Made by a program: the position numbers and the translations under genes
Shown here: positions 56,301 to 64,000 of the stretch, in pieces
Numbering within the stretch: position 1 is the stretch's first letter
How the letters are laid out: each line of letters begins with the position of its first letter
Source of the DNA: Acridotheres tristis
Taxonomy: Eukaryota; Chordata; Aves; Passeriformes; Sturnidae
Length of the DNA: 64,000 bases
Reading direction: 5' to 3'
NCBI GenBank assembly: GCA_037013685.1
Contig: CM072909.1
Location: 1,612,001-1,676,000 of the forward strand
Notes under the pieces: generated by a model
What the model was told of the DNA's origin: nothing
Database searches by the model: none
What the model saw: only the letters and a program-made list of their open reading frames with translations

Positions 56301-58755
56301 GTGGACGTTTAACCGATCCGCTCTCATCCCAACTTTTCCCGTTTCCCCTGGCTCGGGGTTTATTTTTAGGGAACACATCTCCACTCCCGGGTTTTTTTGG
56401 GGAATGGCTCATCCCGGTGGGATGGGTGGGCGTCCATCCCCCCCCCTCCTCTCCCCGGGGCACCCCAGCTCCTCTCCGTGGGCAGGTGGAATGTCCCGGG
56501 GCCGGTGTGGGGACACCGGGCACCTCCCGGACCCCTCCCGGACCCCTCCCGGGCACCTCCCGGACCCCTCCGGGACCCCTCCCGGACCCCTCCCGGACCC
56601 CTCCCGGGCACCTCCGGGACCCCTCCCGGGCACCTCCCGGACCCCTCCCGGGCACCTCCCGGGCACCTCCGGGACCCCTCCCGGGCACCCCCGGGACCCC
56701 TCCGGGACCCCTCCCGGACCCCTCCGGGACCCCTCCCGGGCACCTCCGGGACCCCTCCCGGGCACCTCCGGGACCCCTCCCGGATCCCTCCCGGGCACCT
56801 CCGGGACCCCTCCCGGATCCCTCCCGGGCACCTCCGGGACCCCTCCCGGACCCCTCCCGGACCCCTCCCGGGCACCTCCCGGACCCCTCCCGGGCACCTC
56901 CGGGACCCCTCCGGGACCCCTCCCGGGCACCTCCCGGACCCCTCCGGGACCCCTCCCGGACCCCTCCCGGGCACCTCCGGGACCCCTCCCGGGCACCTCC
57001 CGGACCCCTCCGGGACCCCTCCCGGACCCCTCCCGGGCACCTCCCGGACCCCTCCGGGACCCCTCCGGGACCCCTCCGGGACCCCTCCCGGACCCCTCCG
57101 GGACCCCTCCCGGGCACCTCCCGGACCCCTCCGGGACCCCTCCCGGGCACCTCCCGGACCCCTCCGGGACCCCTCCCGGACCCCTCCCGGGCACCTCCCG
57201 GACCCCTCCGGGACCCCTCCCGGGCACCTCCCGGACACCTCCGGGACCCCTCCCGGACCCCTCCCGGGCACCTCCCGGACCCCTCCGGGACCCCTCCCGG
57301 GCACCTCCCGGGCACCTCCGGGACCCCTCCGGGACCCCTCCCGGACCCCTCCGGGACCCCTCCCGGGCACCTCCCGGACACCTCCCGGACCCCTCCGGGA
57401 CCCCTCCCGGGCACCTCCGGGACCCCTCCCGGGCACCTCCCGGACCCCTCCGGGACCCCTCCCGGGCACCTCCGGGACCCCTCCGGGACCCCTCCGGGAC
57501 CCCTCCTGGACCCTCCACACCGCAGTGGGGCTGCACCCACCCCCGCTCGGTTTTCCAGCCCCATCCCGCCCGGATTCTCCGGGAATCTCTCGCTGCCGAG
57601 CTCACGCCGCCGCCAGGAGCCCCCAAAGGACCCCCAAACCTTCCCAAGGCGCTTCCAGCAGCTCCATCCCGCTAATCCCCATCCTCCGGCTCCCCCCCGC
57701 CTTGTCTCCCTTACGGCTGGGGTTGATTCCCCGCTCCAAAATTTCCCTCCGGCTGCAGCCCCGAGGTGCAGGGACCTGCAGGGGCTCCCCTTTATCCCCG
57801 ATATCCCGAGTGGATCCTTCGATCCTGGGATTCAGCCAGGGCTGCTCTCCCAACCCGGATCCCATCGGGGCTGGGAATTGCTGGGATTGGGGTGCCCGGA
57901 CAGGTGGGGGGGGGGGGGGGAACCCGCGGCTCAAAAAACCCCCCGGGACGAGACCCGGAGCCACGGGAATGGGCAGGAGCGGCAGGAAAAGGGACACGGG
58001 AGCTCTGGAAGAGCCGAGGAAGGCGGGACGCGGCTGCTGGAACCGCCGGAGCCACCGGAGCCCCCCGGGGGACCCTCGGTGGAGGAGCCGGACCGGGACC
58101 GGGACCGGGACACGGCGGTGCCGGAGCCAAAGCGGCAGCACCGGGAGCTGGAGCGGGGCCAAGCGCAGCCGCTTTCCCGAATCCCAGCGCTCCAAAGCGC
58201 CGCTTTCCCAGCGGGATAGAAAAACCCCCCGGAGCTGCGGCTGGGACAGCGGGACAAAGCCAGCCCGGCTCCAGCCCTCCGCACCGGGATCATCCCCCGG
58301 AGCATCCCCGCTCCGCTCCGGTACCGTCCCGCTCCAGCCCGGAGCGCCCCCGCTTCCCACCGCCCCCTTCCCTTGGCAACCCCCCCCCCTTCCAGCTCTA
58401 ATTAGCCCCCAGCTCTAATTAGCCGCCCTAATTAAGCGTCTGACCGCGGCCGTACTCACGCGTCGCGGCGAAGGCGCCTTTCCCACAGGGAACGAACTTC
58501 GGGAGCGCCCGCGCGGGGGATTTTTATGGGATTTTTTATGGGATTTTTATAGGATTTCCATGGGGTTCTCACCGCATTCCCACAACGGACGGACACGACC
58601 CCCGCCAGCCACCCCCAGACCCTCCCCCCGAGCCCTCGGGTCCGCCCCGCTCCGGGGGTCCGGCGGGGTTCGGGGGTGCGGAGCACCCCGGGCCGGGCCG
58701 GACCGGGCCGAGCCCCGCACGTACCGAGGGCGAGCGCGGCCGGGCCGCCCGCCAT
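41370..58755 (-). CDS. TGFA: TGFA, protransforming growth factor alpha (six coding exons)
   Basis: EGFR ligand made as a membrane precursor and shed by ADAM17. Six coding exons join to 155 aa (human 160). The signal peptide is about residues 1-19 ([19 protein letters not shown]), followed by sequon N22-T-T. The EGF domain has all six cysteines (C42, C50, C55, C66, C68, C77) with canonical spacing. The C-terminal shedding site LLA-VVAA is kept; the N-terminal site reads AAA-VR rather than AAA-VV. The membrane segment is about 95-116. The tail keeps CC, HEKP and LLKG but lacks several human tail cysteines and ends Gly-Val instead of Val-Val. Exons 4 and 5 have seeded tandem repeats in the neighbouring introns. 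Confidence 0.93.
41500..42491. repeat. TGFA intron 5 array with three copies of the exon 5 donor end
   Basis: CAGGTGTCCCTCACCTGTCC-type repeats. Three 58-bp blocks (41,971-42,028; 42,140-42,197; 42,314-42,371) are identical to the end of exon 5 plus donor at 42,492-42,549. Confidence 0.95.
42498..42607 (-). CDS. TGFA: TGFA coding exon 5 (cytoplasmic tail)
   Basis: Acceptor TCCCCCCAG, donor GTGAGG. Encodes [18 protein letters not shown] then [18 protein letters not shown]. The final 51 nt plus donor recur three times downstream. Confidence 0.9.
42615..44460. repeat. 1.85-kb minisatellite, TGFA intron 4
   Basis: GGGGACAGGGATAT and GGGGACAGGGAATG units of 12-18 bp. Confidence 0.95.
44491..44640 (-). 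CDS. TGFA: TGFA coding exon 4 (end of EGF domain, membrane segment)
   Basis: Acceptor GTGTCCCCAG, donor GTGAGT. Encodes [20 protein letters not shown] then the hydrophobic [19 protein letters not shown]. Confidence 0.94.
44641..44905. repeat. 49-bp repeat carrying the TGFA exon 4 acceptor and exon start, five copies
   Basis: GTGTCCCCACGTACCCCGAG starts at 44,664, 44,723, 44,772, 44,821 and 44,870. The genuine exon copy lies at 44,615-44,640. Confidence 0.95.
44905..45300. repeat. Degenerate GGGACAGGGACAC minisatellite
   Basis: GGAGTCACCCCAGGACAGGG units with insertions, in TGFA intron 3. Confidence 0.82.
45300..46960. repeat. About 36-bp minisatellite, TGFA intron 3
   Basis: GGACACCAAACCCGGAGTTT followed by TGGGATCCCTA; about 45 copies, homogenised near 46,540-46,840. 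Confidence 0.94.
46996..47110 (-). CDS. TGFA: TGFA coding exon 3 (EGF domain core)
   Basis: Acceptor TTCCCGCAG, donor GTGAGT. Encodes [20 protein letters not shown] then [17 protein letters not shown]. Confidence 0.95.
47520..49225. repeat. Compound minisatellite, TGFA intron 2
   Basis: GGGGTGGCTCACATTGGGAT, GTCCCCGTGTCCCCAT and an optional CATTTAAGGGGTCCTT make units of about 45-65 bp. Confidence 0.92.
49365..49750. repeat. 22-bp minisatellite, TGFA intron 2
   Basis: GAGATTTCCCAGCCCCAAAA units, in two runs. Confidence 0.92.
49865..50840. repeat. Left arm of inverted minisatellite pair
   Basis: CAGCCCCAAAAGGAAAAGGT and CACAAGGAAAGAGTTTC units. It is the reverse complement of the array to its right. 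Confidence 0.9.
50960..51600. repeat. Right arm of inverted minisatellite pair
   Basis: CTTGTGGGGCTGGAAACCCT units of about 23 bp. 51,328-51,358 is the exact reverse complement of 50,110-50,140. Confidence 0.9.
51560..52385. repeat. About 23-bp minisatellite continuing the right arm
   Basis: TTTTTGGGGCTGCAAACCCC units, T-rich derivatives of the preceding array. Confidence 0.9.
52500..52553 (-). CDS. TGFA: TGFA coding exon 2 (end of signal peptide, pro-segment)
   Basis: Acceptor CCCCACAG, donor GTGAGA. Encodes [17 protein letters not shown]. Confidence 0.88.
52575..54380. repeat. About 40-bp minisatellite, TGFA intron 1
   Basis: GATTTAGGGTCAGCCCCACC then CCGACCCCAAAAACACAGCG; about 45 copies. 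Confidence 0.94.
54595..55385. repeat. 19-bp minisatellite with a GGATCC site in most units
   Basis: CCCCAAATCCAGGGATCCG units, in TGFA intron 1. Confidence 0.94.
55385..56260. repeat. GGATCC-based longer minisatellite
   Basis: GGGATCCACCATGGCTCCA and GGGATCCACTGGAGCTCC units, apparently grown from the previous array. Confidence 0.9.
56515..57515. repeat. CpG-dense 12-bp-step minisatellite, TGFA intron 1
   Basis: CTCCCGGACCC, CTCCGGGACCC and CTCCCGGGCAC in mixed order for 1 kb. Confidence 0.94.
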
Positions 58756-58900
58756 GGCGGGGCTGCACCGGAGCGAGCGGGGCCGGGGCCGGGCCGGGCC
58801 GGGCGGGCGCTGGCGGCGGGGCCGCTGCGGGGCCGAGGGGCGGCTCCGCCCGGCGGAAATGGGCGGAACCGGCCGGGCCGGGGCGGGGACAGCGCGGGCA
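58440..58900 (-). promoter_or_regulatory. TGFA CpG island / promoter
   Basis: CpG-dense sequence surrounds exon 1. A second feature inside it is a TATAAAAA (minus strand, 58,551-58,544) followed by a strong donor GTGAGTAC starting at 58,459. Confidence 0.6.
58725..58755 (-). CDS. TGFA: TGFA coding exon 1 with start codon
   Basis: ATG at 58,755-58,753, then AGGPAALAL, donor GTACGT. It sits in a CpG island, joins exon 2 in phase 1 and completes a hydrophobic signal peptide. Confidence 0.82.
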
Positions 58901-58919
58901 GCGGGACGGCACCGCCGGA

Positions 58920-59535
58920 CCCACCCCCCAGATACCCTGCGGGACCGGCCCGGGACCACCCGGGACCCTCCCCTGGGGACCACCCGGGACCCCTCCCCGG
59001 GACCGCCCCGGGACCCTCTCGACACCTTGCGGGACTGCCCCGGGACCACCCGGGACCCTCCCCCAGGGACCACCTGGGATCCTCCCCCGGGACCACCCCC
59101 GACACCCTGCGGGACCGCCCCGGGACCACCCGGGACCCCCCCGGACACCCTGCGGGACCGCCCCGGGACCACCCGGGACCCCCCCGACACCCTGCGGGAC
59201 CGCCCCGGGACCACCCGGGACCCCCTCGGACACCCTGCGGGACCGCCCCGGGACCACCCGGGACCCTCCCCGGAATCCCCCCGGACACCCTGCGGGACCG
59301 CCCCGGGAGCCTTCCCGGGACCCTCCCCTGGAGACCACCCGGGACCCCTCCCCGGGACAGCCCCGGAACCCCCTCGACACCCTGCGGGACTGCCCCGGGA
59401 CCACCCGGGACCCCTCCCCCCGCATCCTGCAGGACACCTCCCCCAGGACCACTGGGGACATCTCCCCGGACCACCCAGAACCACCCTCGACACCCTGCGG
59501 GACAATCTGGGACCACCCGGGACCCCCCCCCCCCC
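58920..59535. repeat. GC-rich minisatellite upstream of TGFA
   Basis: GACACCCTGCGGGACCGCCC then CGGGACCACCCGGGACCC units. Confidence 0.9.
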
Positions 59536-60350
59536 ACCTTACGGGACCGACCCGGACACCCTGGGGGCCCCTCCCCCGGGACCCCTCCCCGGACACCCTG
59601 TGGGACTCAGCCCCGCGGGACCACCCGGGCAACCCCCACGTGGGACCCTTTCGAGAAGCCCCCGGGACCACCAGCGACCCCTCCCCCGGGACCCCTTCGG
59701 AGCTCCCTGGGACCATCCGGGACCACCTCGGTACAGACTCACCTGGGCATCCCCCACGGGACCCCCCCCCTCTCCCCCATCATGGGACCCTCCGGGACCC
59801 CCTCGAGCTCCTCCAAACCCCCCCAGCCCCTCAGCCCTGGCCCCCCCCGAGACCCCCCCAGACCACAGAGACCATTGGACCCCCTCCACCCCCCCGTCCA
59901 TGGACCCCCTAAGAACCCTTGGACCCACCACCCACAGACCCCCATCAATCCCCCGAGACCCCCCAACCCCCTGGACCCCCTGGGACCCCCAAGTCCCCCT
60001 GGACCTGCAGTCCTCGGGACCCCCAAACCTCCTCTATAGCCAAAACCTTCCCTGCCACCCCCGGGACCCCCATGGCCCCCCCGGAGTGCAGTCATTGCCC
60101 CTCCCCCTGGTGCCACCCATGAGGGGACCCAGCCCCGGGTGTCCCCAGGGCATCCCCCGACCCCTCCAAGGCTGGATTTTGGGCTGGGGTCGCCCTGTGT
60201 CACCCACACGGGGAGCCCTTGGCCCCAGCTCAGTGTCACCCCCTGACCATGGCCCCCATGGAGGGGGGCAGGAGGGACCAGGGCCCCCCCATGTCCCTCC
60301 CTGCCCCCCGTGACTCCCGGATTGCCAAAGCCCTGCCAGCACATCCTGTG
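59535..60350. other. C-rich intergenic sequence upstream of TGFA
   Basis: GGGACCCCCC-rich degenerate sequence; no gene seen. Confidence 0.6.
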
Positions 60351-60940
60351 TCATCCTCAGCTGCTGCTGATCCCACCCTTGGTCATCCCGAAATCTGCAG
60401 GGCCACCACCCTGCTGATCCCACCCTCGGCCATCCCAAAATCTGCTGATCCCAGCCTCGGTCACCCCGGAACTCAGGGAGCCCTCACCCCGATGATCCCA
60501 ACCTCGGTCACCCCGGAACTCACGGAGCCCTCACCCCGATGATCCCAGCCTCGGTCATCCCAAAATCTGCTGATCCCAGCCTCGGTCACCCCGGAACTCA
60601 CAGAGCTCTCACCCCGCTGATCCCACCCTTGGTCACCCCAAAATCTGCTGATCCCACCCTCGGTCACCCCGGAACTCACAGAGCTCTCACCCCGATGATC
60701 CCAACCTCGGTCACCCCGGAACTCACAGAGCCCTCACCCCGCTGATCCCACCCTTGGTCACCCCAAAATCTGCTGATCTCACCCTCGGTCACCCCGAAAC
60801 CCAGGGGCCTCACCCTGCTGATCTCAGCTGTGGTCATCCCAAAATCTGCAGGGCCACCACCCCACTGACCTGACCCCCCCTCCTCGGTCACCCCAAAATC
60901 TGCTGATCCCACCCTTGGTCTTCCCTAAACCCAGAGGCTT
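60350..60940. repeat. About 48-bp tandem repeat
   Basis: CTGATCCCACCCTCGGTCAC then CCCGGAACTCACAGAGC and CCAAAATCTG variants. Confidence 0.9.
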
Positions 60941-60944
60941 CACC

Positions 60945-63490
60945 CTGTGAAGTGCTGACCCAATCCTGGCCAGTGCTGACCCAATCCTGGCCAGTGCTGA
61001 CCCAAACCTGGCCAGTGCTGACCCAAACCTGGCCAGTGCTGACCCAAACCTGGCCAGCAATGACCCAAACCTGGCCAGTGCTGACCCAAACCTGGCCAGC
61101 CGTGACCCAAACCTGGCCAGCAGTGACCCAAACCTGGCCAGTGCTGACCCAAACCTGGCCAGTGCTGACCCAAACCTGGCCAGTGCTGACCCAATCCTGG
61201 CCAGCAGTGACCCAAACCTGGCCAGCAGTGACCAATCCTGGCCAGTGCTGACCCAAACCTGGCCAGCAGTGACCCAAACCTGGCCAGTGCTGACCCAAAC
61301 CTGGCCAGCAGTGACCAAACCTGGCCAGTGCTGACCCAAACCTGGCCAGTGCTGACCCAAACCTGGCCAGCAGTGACCCAAACCTGGCCAGTGCTGACCC
61401 AAACCCGGCCAGTGCTGACCCAAACCTGGCCAGTGCTGACCCAAACCTGGCCAGTGCTGACCCAAACCTGGCCAGCCGTGACCAAACCCGGCCAGTGCTG
61501 ACCCAAACCTGGCCAGTGCTGACCCAAACCCGGCCAGTGCTGACCCAAACCTGGCCAGCGGTGACCCAAACCTGGCCAGCCGTGACCCAAACCTGGCCAG
61601 TGCTGACCCAAACCTGGCCAGTGCTGACCCAAACCTGGCCAGCCATGACCCAAACCTGGCCAGTGCTGACCCAAACCCGGCCAGTGCTGACCCAAACCTG
61701 GCCAGTGCTGACCCAAACCTGGCCAGTGCTGACCCAAACCTGGCCAGCGGTGACCCAAACCTGGCCAGCAGTGCCCAAACCTGGCCAGCCATGACCCAAA
61801 CCTGGCCAGCGGTGACCCAAACCTGGCCAGTGCTGACCCAATCCTGGCCAGCAGTGCCCAAACCTGGCCAGTGCTGACCCAAACCTGGCCAGTGCTGACC
61901 CAAACCTGGCCAGTGCTGACCCAATCCTGGCCAGCAGTGCCCAAACCTGGCCAGTGCTGACCCAAACCTGGCCAGTGCTGACCCAAACCTGGCCAGCGGT
62001 GACCCAAACCTGGCCAGTGCTGACCCAAACCTGGCCAGTGGTGACCCAAACCTGGCCAGCAGTGACCAAACCTGGCCAGCCATGACCCAAACCTGGCCAG
62101 TGCTGACCCAAACCTGGCCAGCGGTGACCCAAACCTGGCCAGTGGTGACCCAAACCTGGCCAGCAGTGACCAAACCTGGCCAGCGGTGACCCAAACCTGG
62201 CCAGCGGTGACCCAAACCTGGCCAGCAGTGCCCAAACCTGGCCAGCGGTGACCCAAACCTGGCCAGTGGTGACCCAAACCTGGCTAGTGCTGACCCAAAC
62301 CTGGCCAGTGCTGACCCAAACCTGGCTAGTGCTGACCCAAACCTGGCCAGTGCTGACCCAAACCTGGCCAGCGGTGACCCAAACCTGGCCAGCGGTGACC
62401 CAAACCTGGCCAGTGCTGACCCAAACCTGGCCAGCGGTGACCCAAACCTGGCCAGCGGTGACCCAAACCTGGCCAGTGCTGACCCAAACCTGGCCAGCGG
62501 TGACCCAAACCTGGCCAGTGCTGACCCAAACCTGGCCAGCCGTGACCCAAACCTGGCCAGTGCTGACCCAATCCTGGCCAGTGCTGACCCAATCCTGGCC
62601 AGTGCTGACCCAAACCTGGCCAGCCGTGACCCAAACCTGGCCAGTGCTGACCCAATCCTGGCCAGTGCTGACCCAAACCTGGCCAGTGCTGACCCAATCC
62701 TGGCCAGCAGTGACCCAAACCTGGCCAGTGCTGACCCAAACCTGGCCAGTGCTGACCCAATCCTGGCCAGCAGTGACCCAAACCTGGCCAGTGCTGACCC
62801 AATCCTGGCCAGCAGTGACCCAAACCTGGCCAGCGGTGACCCAAACCTGGCCAGCGGTGACCCAAACCTGGCCAGCAGTGACCCAAACCTGGCCAGCGGT
62901 GACCCAAACCTGGCCAGTGCTGACCCAATCCTGGCCAGTGCTGACCCAAACCTGGCCAGCGGTGACCCAAACCTGGCCAGTGCTGACCCAAACCTGGCCA
63001 GCGGTGACCCAAACCTGGCCAGCCGTGACCCAAACCTGGCCAGTGCTGACCCAAACCTGGCCAGCGGTGACCCAAACCTGGCCAGTGCTGACCCAAACCT
63101 GGCCAGTGCTGACCCAAACCTGGCCAGCGGTGACCCAAACCTGGCCAGTGCTGACCCAAACCTGGCCAGTGCTGACCCAAACCTGGCCAGCGGTGACCCA
63201 AACCTGGCCAGTGCTGACCCAAACCTGGCCAGTGCTGACCCAAACCTGGCCAGCAATGACCCAAACCTGGCCAGTGCTGACCCAAACCTGGCCAGTGCTG
63301 ACCCAAACCTGGCCAGTGCTGACCCAAACCTGGCCAGCGGTGACCCAAACCTGGCCAGCCGTGACCAAACCTGGCCAGTGGTGACCCAAACCTGGCCAGC
63401 AGTGACCAAACCTGGCCAGCCATGACCCAAACCTGGCCAGTGGTGACCCAAACCTGGCTAGCAGTGACCAAACCTGGCCAGTGGCCAGCA
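60945..63490. repeat. 2.5-kb 21-bp minisatellite
   Basis: TGACCCAAACCTGGCCAG followed by a variable triplet; about 120 units. 21 bp is seven codons, so several frames stay open for over a kilobase without being genes. Confidence 0.96.
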
Positions 63491-63599
63491 CATCCCCCGT
63501 TATCCATGAGGATCCTCCCACAGGACCCCAGGTCTGACCCATGGGAGCCCCTGGCTGTGGGGCCATGGTGGGTTTGGGCAGGTCCGAGCCGGAATGTGT

Positions 63600-64000
63600 C
63601 CCCTGGTTTGTCCTTCCCGTGTCCCCTCCTGTCCCCTCCTGTGTCCCCTGGTATGTCCCGTGTCCCCTGCCCTGTCCCCTTCCCGTGTCCTCCCCCGTGT
63701 CCCCTGACGCCAAAAACCATCCCTGACCCCAAAAACATTCCCTCCCGTGTCCCCTTTTCCCCTCCCGTGCCTCCTCCTGTGTCCCCCATGTCCCCACCCG
63801 TGTCCCCTGGTGTGTCCCCGTGTCCTCGTCCCCCCCCTGTGTCCCCTCCCTTGTCCCCTCCCGTGTCCCCTGGTATGTCCCCTTCCTTGTCCCCTCCTGT
63901 CCCCACCGTGTCCCCTCCCGTGCCCTCTCCCCTGCCCCTCCTGTGTCCCCCCACGGTGTCCCCGTCCCCACCCGTGCCCCCTCCTCTGTCCCCTCCCGTG
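63600..64000. repeat. Degenerate GTGTCCCCTCCC repeat
   Basis: Pyrimidine-rich on the plus strand, running to the window edge. Confidence 0.8.

Noticed and set aside
54463..58219. 1,070-codon and 680-codon plus-strand frames with [10 protein letters not shown] repeats
   Set aside because: Antisense to TGFA intron 1 arrays; no sign of an independent gene.
60824..63971. Minus-strand frames of 875 and 1,027 codons (WPGLGQH / STGQVWV repeats)
   Set aside because: Produced by a 21-bp unit divisible by three; the reading runs into unrelated C-rich sequence without gene features.

Overview
This is vertebrate nuclear DNA, almost certainly from a bird (a passerine is likely but not proven). Five protein-coding genes and one tRNA gene lie in the same order as human 2p13.3: TIA1 (minus), tRNA-Gly(CCC) (minus), PCYOX1 (plus), SNRPG (minus), FAM136A (minus), TGFA (minus). 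Truncated pieces that read like avian CR1 retroposon 3' ends, GC-rich compact genes and very heavy minisatellite content fit an avian microchromosome or microchromosome-like region.

Layout. TIA1 fills 1-22,074: eleven coding exons are present and the last one lies outside the window, beyond base 1. A CpG-rich TIA1 promoter sits at about 21,780-22,330, followed by a five-unit repeat and tRNA-Gly(CCC) at 23,383-23,453. PCYOX1 has six coding exons at 23,557-27,836. SNRPG has four exons at 29,692-32,139 and converges on PCYOX1. FAM136A has three exons at 33,061-38,535. TGFA has six coding exons at 41,370-58,755. The rest, to 64,000, is intergenic tandem repeat. All five coding sequences could be spliced in frame with GT-AG junctions; the complete ones give PCYOX1 497 aa, SNRPG 76 aa, FAM136A 138 aa and TGFA 155 aa. 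No gene looks broken.

The genes are housekeeping or signalling genes with no shared pathway: an RNA-binding splicing/stress-granule protein, a prenylcysteine oxidase, a core Sm protein, a small CX3C protein probably in mitochondria, and an EGF-family growth factor. Their proximity is conserved synteny, not an operon.

The unusual feature is the introns. Roughly half the window is tandem repeat in more than 40 separate arrays, mostly minisatellites with 12-65 bp units. At least six arrays contain copies of a neighbouring exon-intron junction of the host gene: TIA1 exon 6 donor, SNRPG exon 3 donor, FAM136A exon 2 and exon 3 acceptors, TGFA exon 4 acceptor and TGFA exon 5 donor. These introns therefore hold rows of decoy splice sites, some with the exact exon edge attached. 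In TGFA a 51-nt piece of exon 5 with its donor is repeated perfectly three more times, and the 5' part of exon 4 with its acceptor is repeated five more times. TGFA intron 2 also holds two roughly 1-kb minisatellites that are reverse complements of each other. Long open reading frames in the arrays are by-products of stop-free repeat units, not genes. Copy numbers are by-eye estimates.
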